Shown: positions 17,497 to 24,488 of the stretch, one piece after another
Numbering within the stretch: the first letter of the stretch is position 1
How the letters are laid out: every line of letters begins with the position of its first letter
Notes under the pieces: model-generated
Told to the model about the DNA's origin: nothing
The model's database searches: none
The model's input: the letters and a program-made list of their open reading frames with translations, nothing else
Assembly: GCA_902500775.1 (NCBI GenBank)
Contig: CABVRZ010000042.1
Location: 1-37,851 of the forward strand
From: an uncultured Nitrospira sp.
Lineage (GTDB): Bacteria; Nitrospirota; Nitrospiria; Nitrospirales; Nitrospiraceae
Length of the DNA: 37,851 nt
Reading direction: 5' to 3'
Made by a program: the position numbers and the translations under genes

Positions 17497-17742
17497 ATGA
17501 GTCTGTCACGATTGATGGTGGTACTGTGCATCGGGTGCGGGATTGCGTTCGCGGCCTCGTTCGTCGAGGCGGGACCCGCGAGGAGAGGCCTTCCTGAACG
17601 AGGGGGTGAATTGACCAAGACATTCAACGAGAAAGCCAAGGAACGCTACCCCTCAACACCCACGAAGCCTCCGGAGACGCCCATCGCAGGCCGCCAAGGT
17701 GGACCCACACCGCCGGGAGGCTTTAGAAATCCGGGGTTTTAG
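17497..17742 (+). CDS. Small secreted protein, Pro/Gly-rich (81 aa)
   Basis: The ATG at 17497 is six bases after AAAGGAGG, a near-perfect site that outweighs the upstream in-frame start. The first 25 residues form a signal peptide with a likely cleavage after FVEA. The mature peptide of about 55 residues is basic and rich in Pro, Gly and Arg (RQGGPTPPGGFRNPGF at the end) and is likely disordered. Its single cysteine lies inside the signal peptide, and there is no LxxC lipobox at the cleavage region. It lies in an apparent operon with the preceding lipoprotein gene. Its function is unknown. Confidence 0.7.
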   Translation: MSLSRLMVVLCIGCGIAFAASFVEAGPARRGLPERGGELTKTFNEKAKERYPSTPTKPPETPIAGRQGGPTPPGGFRNPGF

Positions 17743-18256
17743 GAGGTGAGCTGTTCAGGTGCTCATCGCATGATACTGCAATCTGACGAGGCGATGGGAG
17801 TGGTAGTGAGCCGGGTTTGCGGCACGGGGGATTTAAGGAAGGGCGAGGCCATGACGGAGGAAGAGTTGGTGTGGTCGGTCAGTCTGGGAGGCGAGCACAG
17901 TCACTCGGTCTGTGGACACGTGCTGTCTCTCGACTGTCGGTCCGTATGGTGTCAGATCTCAGCATGAGGCACACGATTCTATTTATAGAATGGCATGAAG
18001 TTGGAACGGGCAGTTCAGTAGAAAATTCGGCAGGATGTCTATGTGCTCGATTGAAAGAGCGCTAATTCTCAATGAGTTACGGCCGCCCGTTCCTAGCCGT
18101 CAAATTCCATCGAGGGAAGCAGGATAGATCAGTAGGGAATCAGCTGGTCACGAGGAGCGGAGGAGCATGCAGCCTAGCCCGAACCTGATTTACTGCGGAG
18201 TCGAGCACACTGTATAAGATACGCCTCGATAATAACTGCTGCAAAGGAGCCCTACG
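17743..18256. other. Intergenic region before the sigma-like gene
   Basis: No well supported gene is present. A 39-codon frame starting at the ATG at 17851 (MTEEELVWSV) has only a fair purine stretch upstream and is left uncalled. The right end holds the candidate promoter described separately. Confidence 0.4.
18211..18218 (+). promoter_or_regulatory. Candidate extended -10 element of the sigma-like gene
   Basis: TGTATAAG resembles an extended -10 box about 40 bases before the ATG at 18257. No good -35 box is seen at the expected distance, so this is tentative. Confidence 0.3.
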
Positions 18257-19270
18257 ATGGATTGTTACATGTGCCGGAGTGGCTATGAACGGTTGAGTGA
18301 CGAGGAGATCCGCAAGAGGTTGGACCGTGCTATTGCTCAGGGAGATGAACAACTCTTTGACGATATGGTCGGGCAGTTGGGGCATATGACCTACCACAGG
18401 CGTAGTGCGTGGCTTCAACCTGCCGATGCGAATGATGCAGCACAGGATGCAATCGAAAAAGTGTTGAGATGGAAGCAACGAAAACAAATCGCACTTAAAG
18501 ACAATCTGCCTAGTGGTCAGGCCGCGGGGAACGAGATTCCCAAAACCGACACGGTTGATGGAAAGACGGTTGTCGGCCTGTTCATCAGCAAGCTCATCAC
18601 AGGATTCAGGGTAAAAGGCAGATGGGTTCCGGGTGAAGAACTAAAGCTTCAGTGGAAGATTGAACGTCAAGGGGCAAACGAGATTTCTATGAGCGAGCCT
18701 GATGGAGATGAAGAATCCAGCCAGACAGTTGGAGACACACTGCGGAGCCCAAACATGCTGTGTGAGGACGATCAGGAAGCAGATGCTGTAGCTATTCAGG
18801 CGATTGCTTATGCTATCACTTGTCTCGATACGGTGGTAGGCGGAATGAAGAAGAGTATCCTACGAGAAGCACTCGATGGAATGTCATCCTATGCGAGAAA
18901 TTGCATGGCTAGCTCGACCGTGCCTGTTATCGTGAGTGCGGGGATCCGTTACAAGAATAAGGATGGGGAATTGATTCAGATGAAGCGCAATCGGCTAGGT
19001 GGAGCACTGGTCCAGCAACGTCATGGGCGTCCGTTAGGTGGTTTGGACCACCTCAAAGCACAAGCACCTTCTCTTGAGATTATGCAATGGCAGGTCCATC
19101 CTGAGGTTTCTGCCTATTTGCGGGACTTGCCTGGGTGGAATGCGCTTTCGCAGGACGCCTTCTATCAGCGGCAAAACCGCGCAGTCGACAAACTGACGGA
19201 AGAAAACTTGCTTCAACTGGTACCACTGATTTTGGAGGGAGATGACTATGATGTCCTTCACTTGTCGTGA
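18257..19270 (+). CDS. Putative divergent sigma-70-like factor
   Basis: The ATG at 18257 lies seven bases after AAAGGAG. In this 337-residue protein the segment ADANDAAQDAIEKVLRWKQRK (about residues 56-76) resembles the end of sigma region 2. The C-terminal ALSQDAFYQRQNRAVDKLTEE resembles the helix-turn-helix end of region 4. About 200 residues without recognisable motifs lie between them, far longer than in ordinary ECF factors. Two cysteines occur at the extreme N-terminus (CYMC). The strongest support is context: the next gene overlaps its 3' end and encodes a zinc-finger protein like anti-sigma factors. If right, it would direct RNA polymerase to a small regulon, possibly the genes around it. 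The sigma assignment is tentative. Confidence 0.45.
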   Translation: MDCYMCRSGYERLSDEEIRKRLDRAIAQGDEQLFDDMVGQLGHMTYHRRSAWLQPADANDAAQDAIEKVLRWKQRKQIALKDNLPSGQAAGNEIPKTDTVDGKTVVGLFISKLITGFRVKGRWVPGEELKLQWKIERQGANEISMSEPDGDEESSQTVGDTLRSPNMLCEDDQEADAVAIQAIAYAITCLDTVVGGMKKSILREALDGMSSYARNCMASSTVPVIVSAGIRYKNKDGELIQMKRNRLGGALVQQRHGRPLGGLDHLKAQAPSLEIMQWQVHPEVSAYLRDLPGWNALSQDAFYQRQNRAVDKLTEENLLQLVPLILEGDDYDVLHLS

Positions 19271-19994
19271 TCTGACGCCGGACTTTATTCAAAGCTGGGT
19301 CGACGAACGTCTCGACTCGCTCCAACAGGATGTAATGCGTGTGCACCTACGCGAATGTCCGGCCTGTTCTCAGACTGTGACACGAACAGTCTCCAAGGAG
19401 TTATGGGGATTTTTGACCGGGGAAGGGCGCGATCTAGTTCCGGCCTTTCTGGACGAGGTATCGAACATTCTCCAGAGTGCGGCGGATTCGAGCACACAGA
19501 CTACAGGTCTGGCAAAACCACTGGTTCACGCACTGCAAAAGTTGTTGGCCGAGACGCGTGACATACTATGGCCGAGGTCTTTTGGGTTGGCCGGTACTCC
19601 TGCCATGGCCACATTGAGTGGCGACGGAAAGCTGAGCCTTCAGGAAGTTAACGAAGCGGGACAGGCTGTCGGTACGCCGCTGTCTGTCTCGGAAGACGAT
19701 GTCATCCAAGGGCCGGTGTTGACCAAGGAGGGACGGTTCCAATTTCGACTGAAAGGAACGGAGCCCCATTTCATCGGGAAGAGACTCATCTGTACTATTC
19801 AACTGATAGAAGAGCAACAGGCGGTCTCGCTTCAGACGACCATTGGTCCTTCGTCGACGACTTCTGGCTGGGAGGCCGTGTTTGATGAAGAATTGTTGAC
19901 GGACCCTGCCTTGTTGTCCAACAGGGAGTATCGAGTGCCGTTCGACTATCTGCAGCTTCTGGTTGAGCCACGTGCGACCACTCTTCAAGGGTGA
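19248..19994 (+). CDS. Anti-sigma-factor-like zinc-finger protein (zf-HC2 pattern), no membrane segment
   Basis: The start overlaps the end of the sigma-like gene. Three ATGs (19242, 19248, 19251) follow GGAGG, and the one at 19248 has the best spacing, giving 248 residues. The N-terminus holds the zf-HC2 pattern: one cysteine, 26 residues, then HxxxCxxC (HLRECPAC). This zinc fold is typical of ECF anti-sigma factors. Unlike most of them it has no transmembrane helix. The C-terminal half is soluble and looks beta-rich, so it may sense a cytoplasmic signal. The overlapping start suggests translational coupling, giving equal amounts of the two proteins. Two strong hairpins follow within 180 bases. 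Confidence 0.6.
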   Translation: MMSFTCRDLTPDFIQSWVDERLDSLQQDVMRVHLRECPACSQTVTRTVSKELWGFLTGEGRDLVPAFLDEVSNILQSAADSSTQTTGLAKPLVHALQKLLAETRDILWPRSFGLAGTPAMATLSGDGKLSLQEVNEAGQAVGTPLSVSEDDVIQGPVLTKEGRFQFRLKGTEPHFIGKRLICTIQLIEEQQAVSLQTTIGPSSTTSGWEAVFDEELLTDPALLSNREYRVPFDYLQLLVEPRATTLQG

Positions 19995-20018
19995 TGATGT
20001 CGGTACTCGTCCAGGAGG

Positions 20019-20046
20019 GACCCATGCGCGTTAGCGCGCATGGGTC
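20019..20046 (+). terminator. Perfect 12-base hairpin without T run, possible terminator or RNA element
   Basis: GACCCATGCGCG pairs perfectly with CGCGCATGGGTC around the loop TTAG, 24 bases after the anti-sigma-like stop codon. There is no T tract on either strand, so termination is likely but not certain. Confidence 0.5.
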
Positions 20047-20137
20047 GGAAGACCGTCCTCGAGAAGGCTCTTCTGACGGATGCCGCACCCGGACTTCACG
20101 CCAATTGTGAAGTTCTGGTTGAGGACCTGGAACTGAG

Positions 20138-20172
20138 GGCACGCCCTTCGATCAGGTGACGAAGGGTGTGCC
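20138..20172. other. 13-base hairpin with one G-U pair
   Basis: GGCACGCCCTTCG pairs with CGAAGGGTGTGCC around a nine-base loop. The single mismatch to a perfect palindrome is a G-U pair, which suits an RNA structure. Confidence 0.5.
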
Positions 20173-20381
20173 AGGCGATGGTTCGCGTGGTCTGAGCATC
20201 GTGCTCTTTCGGACGACATCTTGAACCAGGGACGTCAAATCCAACTACCTCTTCCATCTGTATCGCGAGTATTCCTTCAACATGGTGAGCTGTGACCGTG
20301 TCGTCAGATGATTGACTGTGTCTGAGGATATCAGTGTAAGTGGACGGCATGGGGCCGTCACCATAGCGAAGGAGGCTCGTC

Positions 20382-20894
20382 ATGGATTGGGATGTGCCAA
20401 CACCGGGGAACATGATGGAGGTGATCACCCGGTATTTTGAACAGGAGAATATCAACTATCGCAGGATAGACGGGAAGGTGCTGCATGCTGGCTTTCAAGG
20501 GAGGCATTTGAACTATCAAGTGCTTGTGATGGTCCACGAGGAGAAACGGCGAGCGGTCTTTCACTCGACGGTACCTGTGCGCGTTCAGCAGGAGCAGCGT
20601 GCGGTGGTGGCCGAGTATATCTGCCGGGCGAATCAAGGACTCATGTTGGGGAAGTTTGAACTGGATTTCGAGAGTGGATCGGTCACGTATAAAACGAGCA
20701 TTGACGTAGACGGGGGTGAGCTCACGATGGAAATGGTGAGAACCTTGTTGCACGTCAATCTCTCTACGACTGATCGTTATGCCACAGGGCTCATTCGCGT
20801 GCTATATGGCGATCTCAGACCGGCGCAGGCGATTGCTGAGTTAGAGGGGCATAGTGCGATGCGGCGACGGGCCGCTCAGGCCGCACTGAACTAA
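20382..20894 (+). CDS. YbjN-domain protein
   Basis: The ATG at 20382 follows AAGGAGGC. The 170-residue protein fits the YbjN family: a short helical start (MMEVITRYFEQENINYRRIDGKVLHAGF), alternating strands with a central HSTVPVRVQQEQRAVVAEYICRAN helix, and GKFELDFESGSVTYKTSIDV. The family has a chaperone-like fold related to type III secretion chaperones and is linked to stress and regulation, with no known enzymatic activity. It has no signal peptide, so it is cytoplasmic. It starts a likely operon with the exported protein gene 45 bases downstream. The family call is from pattern recognition. Confidence 0.65.
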   Translation: MDWDVPTPGNMMEVITRYFEQENINYRRIDGKVLHAGFQGRHLNYQVLVMVHEEKRRAVFHSTVPVRVQQEQRAVVAEYICRANQGLMLGKFELDFESGSVTYKTSIDVDGGELTMEMVRTLLHVNLSTTDRYATGLIRVLYGDLRPAQAIAELEGHSAMRRRAAQAALN

Positions 20895-20939
20895 TAGTAC
20901 GTCCATCTACAAGCCCGATGCGACGACGGAGGTTGTATC

Positions 20940-21878
20940 TTGCACACTGAAAGTCCTGAAGACATGGTGATTGGCTCTAGGCCTGGGCAACGACCAACCG
21001 GTCGTTGCTTATTGTTCCGAGCATGGTCATGGTGGATCACCGTGGTTGCGAGTCTGATCTCGCTAAATCTGTCTTCCCTACAGACAGCCATGGCTGAAGA
21101 GCTGTTGCCGCCAATCGTAACTGAGAGGGCAGGCAGCAAGGCGACAGAGGTGTCCTCCTCAACGCCTGAGATGACTCCGCCATGGCCAGCCAGGCCACTG
21201 ATGGAGGGGAAGTGGGAGGAGCTCACGCCGGAGCAGGCGGCCGGTGTTGTCCAGCGGCTCCGCCAGTATTGGCGTGAAGTGAGGCGAGGGCTGAGTGAAG
21301 ATGACTGGCCATTGCTTCGAGATGTGACACGTTTTCGACAGCTGCCTCTTTCCTGCTACACAACAACTAGTGTTGTCTTAGTCGAGGGGGAGTTCAGGAA
21401 GGCCGGACAGCAACCGGGTATTGTGACCTTTCTGCTTCATAATCAAAATCCAGGCGTCACCGTGCTGACCGACAGTGGAAGAAGAGGGGTGATCCTTGAA
21501 CTCAATCACTGGAATCCTCCGCAGCTCGTCACACCGGAACAGGTGGCGATCTATGGGAAGTTCTTTATCGGGACGGTAAGTGGACCGAAAGGAGATCTTC
21601 GGGTACTTGAGGACCCCAACATGGTTGAGTGGAGAACAGACGCAGATCGCCAATCCCATCGGACTCTTGAACAGATGATTCGTCCGGTGAACATCCGGGC
21701 CGAGGGGAAGGTGTGGGTGATGGAGACGATCATTCAATCTGGAACGGCTCTCGTTCGTGCGGATCTCGTGCTTGAGCACAACGGGTGGCTTCGCATCGTC
21801 AACGAGCACCTACTAGAGTCGGAACTTCCGATCAAGCGCACACACTATACAAAGTACTTGCGGTACGAATCGTTTTGA
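20940..21878 (+). CDS. Predicted exported protein of unknown function
   Basis: A TTG at 20940 lies seven bases after GGAGG and is the most likely start, giving 312 residues; an internal ATG at 20964 has no such site. Residues 28-52 form a hydrophobic signal or anchor (WWITVVASLISLNLSSLQTAMA) with an AMA-type cleavage motif. The mature part has a helical EELTPEQAAGVVQRLRQYWREVRRGL segment followed by a mostly beta region. I do not recognise a family. It follows the YbjN-like gene in the same direction. Immediately downstream is the decayed DUF72 gene on the other strand. Confidence 0.7.
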   Translation: MHTESPEDMVIGSRPGQRPTGRCLLFRAWSWWITVVASLISLNLSSLQTAMAEELLPPIVTERAGSKATEVSSSTPEMTPPWPARPLMEGKWEELTPEQAAGVVQRLRQYWREVRRGLSEDDWPLLRDVTRFRQLPLSCYTTTSVVLVEGEFRKAGQQPGIVTFLLHNQNPGVTVLTDSGRRGVILELNHWNPPQLVTPEQVAIYGKFFIGTVSGPKGDLRVLEDPNMVEWRTDADRQSHRTLEQMIRPVNIRAEGKVWVMETIIQSGTALVRADLVLEHNGWLRIVNEHLLESELPIKRTHYTKYLRYESF

Positions 21879-21949
21879 ACGGAAGCACTCCTCACTCGAC
21901 CTCCCATGCCGGTGGAACTTGAGGAGTAAGGGTACCGGTATGGAGAAAA

Positions 21950-22361
21950 ACTTCATGTCTGAATAGAGCGTAAAGACCAGCTCAGTGAAGCGCTTCGTGG
22001 CGAGAAGTTGTGGGTTCGCTTAGCCAGATTTGGCGCCATAACGCGCCTGCTTCGCATAGGCCGGAATGGTGATCTCCTCCCTCGCCTTGACGCACATCTC
22101 GAAGTGTCTGGGGATCTGATTTTGATACTGCCGAAGCTGGTTCGCGGTCGGTGGCCGATAGAAGGTGGAGTCATTGCCGACCGTGCGAAAGCAGGGCTCA
22201 CCGTTGTAAAGATACTGACAATATTCACCGAGACATTCCCGTGCAAATACGGTCTTTGCGTACTTCTTGAGATAGACCTGGCCTTGCCAACCTTCATAGG
22301 TCCACGTGGAGGTGCCAAAGCGAACCAGTGGGTGACCCATCGCGTCAGTACTGTACCGCAT
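21950..22361 (-). pseudogene. Truncated DUF72 (YecE-like) gene with an in-frame stop
   Basis: The frame from 22361 encodes 113 residues with clear DUF72 features: VRFGTSTWTYEGWQGQVY, ECLGEYCQ, FRTVGNDSTFYRPPT and HFEMCVKAREEITIP. It meets a TAA at 22020-22022. Beyond that stop the same frame goes on with a family-like stretch (ANPQLLATKRFTELV) and then loses all resemblance near 21950, about half way through the usual 250-300 residues. So the gene has both a nonsense mutation and a deleted 3' half. There is no ribosome binding site before the start. It is probably a remnant from before neighbouring DNA was inserted. Confidence 0.75.
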
Positions 22362-22725
22362 TAGGGGAATGCCCGCTATGGTAACCGTCAGGTCTCTTTA
22401 TTTGGAGATGAAGAACCACGGCCTGACAGCCGTGGCCTTGTCGGCACTAAGCGGCGGCTTAAGGCGGTCCAAAACTGATGCGCTAGTCAGCCGCATGTAA
22501 TTGACCTTGGAAAGGGCCCGCCGACCATCGCTGTTTTAGTACTGTATCCTTTTGTTCTCCTATTGAATCGATTTGGATTCACGCGGTGATATATTCAACG
22601 GACGTTGCTCTGTCTCAAACCAGCAAAAATTTGTGCAAAGACACTACGCACCTCTACGGCATGGAAGTTGCTAATTCCCCACTCATTGGGAGCATGCCTT
22701 ACGAGTCTTGCATCTGGAGGTTTCG
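22362..22725. other. Intergenic region before the metalloprotease gene
   Basis: The region holds a 7-base hairpin at 22416-22435 (CCACGGC, six bases, GCCGTGG). No gene is supported. The promoter of the downstream protease gene is expected here, but no clear boxes were found. Confidence 0.45.
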
Positions 22726-23469
22726 ATGACACAATCTCGCATTGTTCTTCCCATGATATTCACACTGGTGGCTTCACTCTTCGCAGGCTGCACCACGGTT
22801 CGCCTCGAATACGATCGTATGACCGGCACAGCTTTTCCCGTGGAAACCACCTTTGGCGGCCAAACCGTAAATTTCACCTCGATCTTTCTAAAGGGAAATA
22901 TTTTCGTTGAGGTTATGCAAGACGAGACCACGATCGCTCCCCTTACTGGACCTGCAAATCCAGCCGACCCCAACCAGTACGACTACATTACGCCAGCCGA
23001 AATCGACTCACTAGTCACGATGCACCGCGCCAGTCCCATTGGCTCGATTTCCTGGGTGTGCTCAACCTGGGGCATCGTGCCCACCATGTGCACGCGGTAT
23101 CATGCCTATGGGCTCGTGGTAAATCATTTCGAGGAAAAGGCCGACGGAACACGCTCCACAGGCACGCTTGGCCTGATGTACGACTCGACGACTCGTAGCG
23201 GGTTCGTAAATTACTACAAGAACTCGACCGTCAGCAGCCACAACCAGAAGTATCTGCGCTCGGCTGCTCACGAACTGGGTCATGCGTTCAATCTCAATCA
23301 CTGCGATGGTGATGGGGCTACAACGATCATGAACCAAACTGGTGTCGTCGGTAACAACTATACGTATGAGTTCTCCGCTGCCAGCCTGGATCACTTGCAG
23401 AATCACAATAAGGCGGCAGTGTGGCCGGGTATCGGACCGCGCCACTATGCTTGTCCACATGCTCACTGA
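22726..23469 (+). CDS. Metzincin-like zinc metalloprotease lipoprotein
   Basis: The ATG at 22726 follows CTGGAGG with six bases between, preferred over an upstream in-frame start. The 247-residue product has a signal peptide with lipobox LFAGC, so it is lipid-anchored outside the cytoplasm. Residues 182-192 read HELGHAFNLNH, the extended zinc site of metzincins (three histidines and the catalytic Glu183). The usual glycine is replaced by asparagine. A TTIMNQT segment about 20 residues later fits the Met-turn. Cysteines before and after the active site may form disulfides. A second lipoprotein gene follows after 17 bases, so the two are likely co-transcribed. Confidence 0.8.
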   Translation: MTQSRIVLPMIFTLVASLFAGCTTVRLEYDRMTGTAFPVETTFGGQTVNFTSIFLKGNIFVEVMQDETTIAPLTGPANPADPNQYDYITPAEIDSLVTMHRASPIGSISWVCSTWGIVPTMCTRYHAYGLVVNHFEEKADGTRSTGTLGLMYDSTTRSGFVNYYKNSTVSSHNQKYLRSAAHELGHAFNLNHCDGDGATTIMNQTGVVGNNYTYEFSAASLDHLQNHNKAAVWPGIGPRHYACPHAH

Positions 23470-23486
23470 ACCTGGAGTCAATACAT

Positions 23487-24488
23487 ATGGATGTGAAACC
23501 CTTTCTCATACTTGTCGTACTGGTAGCACTTGCCGTGTCCGGTTGCACTACGTCTGCTGGTGGGCGATGGCCGGCGAAAGGGGTCGTGTCGCCCAGCGAT
23601 GCTCCGTCGGCAGCCACAATTGTACAGGATGATAAGCTGGTCATCTCCGTTATCCCAGAACGTTCACACTATCTGGTTGGCGAGCCCGTGTATGTCGCGG
23701 TACGTTTGCGCAATAGCGGAGACCGGACCGAACGCGTCATCGAGAGCCTCCATCCGGAAGACGGCGGTGTGGATTTGGTGATTACAGGGCCGGACGGACG
23801 AGCCGTTCCATTTGTCCCATACGGAGAAACTGATCGCGACACAGAGAGCAACACGTCTCTGTCGCCGGGGCAAACCATCGGGAATATGGTCCCAATCTTC
23901 TTTGGCGGGAACGGTTGGACATTCCGGAAACCAGGGACCTATCGTATCGTCGCCTACTTCCAGTTCGCAGCCGAGAAAGGAAAGGTACGCGAGAGTAAGT
24001 CTGCTCCGGCAACGATCGAAATCGTTCCATCTTCCCAAAGCACAGCGCTGGTAGACGACGCCGAACCAGTGTCCCAGGAGGTAGGTAAGTTCCTCTTATG
24101 GCAAGCGGGCGACCATCTTGAAAAAGGACTCGAAAGACTGCGCGCACTTTTGGACCGTGAGCCGGACTCGCCACTCGCGAGTTACGCGCGCTTTGCGCTT
24201 GGTCGTAGCTTGAGCGAACCCTTCATGGACTATCGCAAGAAAACCGTTCGGACGCCAGACTGCGCTGTTGCCCAGGGATACTTTTCCAGGGTGAACGATC
24301 AACACGTTACCGACTACGTTCGTGTACAAATCGCCATTGCTAAGGGCAGATGTGCCGCGTTCGAGAAGGACAGAAAGTCCGCCATCCCCTATTTTGCCAC
24401 GGCTCAGGACATTATGGTGAACCGACCGGAGTACCGCACAATCGAGGCTAGAGTGTCAGAGCAGGTGAAGCACCTTACTCGGGACTAA
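23487..24488 (+). CDS. Predicted lipoprotein with an Ig-like region and a helical C-terminal half
   Basis: The ATG at 23487 follows CTGGAG; an earlier in-frame ATG would delete the signal peptide pattern. The 333-residue protein has the lipobox AVSGC. About residues 45-175 look like an immunoglobulin-like beta domain of the kind found in secreted proteinase-associated proteins (YLVGEPVYVAVRLRNSGD, then GTYRIVAYFQF). The C-terminal half is helical with tetratricopeptide-like spacing (FLLWQAGDHLEKGLERLRALLDREPDSPLASYARFALG). It follows the metzincin-like gene by 17 bases and may act as its partner or inhibitor. Its 3' end overlaps the convergent dnaE2 gene by 14 bases. Confidence 0.7.
   Translation: MDVKPFLILVVLVALAVSGCTTSAGGRWPAKGVVSPSDAPSAATIVQDDKLVISVIPERSHYLVGEPVYVAVRLRNSGDRTERVIESLHPEDGGVDLVITGPDGRAVPFVPYGETDRDTESNTSLSPGQTIGNMVPIFFGGNGWTFRKPGTYRIVAYFQFAAEKGKVRESKSAPATIEIVPSSQSTALVDDAEPVSQEVGKFLLWQAGDHLEKGLERLRALLDREPDSPLASYARFALGRSLSEPFMDYRKKTVRTPDCAVAQGYFSRVNDQHVTDYVRVQIAIAKGRCAAFEKDRKSAIPYFATAQDIMVNRPEYRTIEARVSEQVKHLTRD

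Larger units (their letters stand above)
19995..20381. other. Structured intergenic region between the anti-sigma-like and YbjN-like genes
   Basis: There is no gene, but two strong hairpins (20019-20046 and 20138-20172) are annotated separately. The hairpins may be transcription end points or part of a structured leader or small RNA. Confidence 0.5.
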
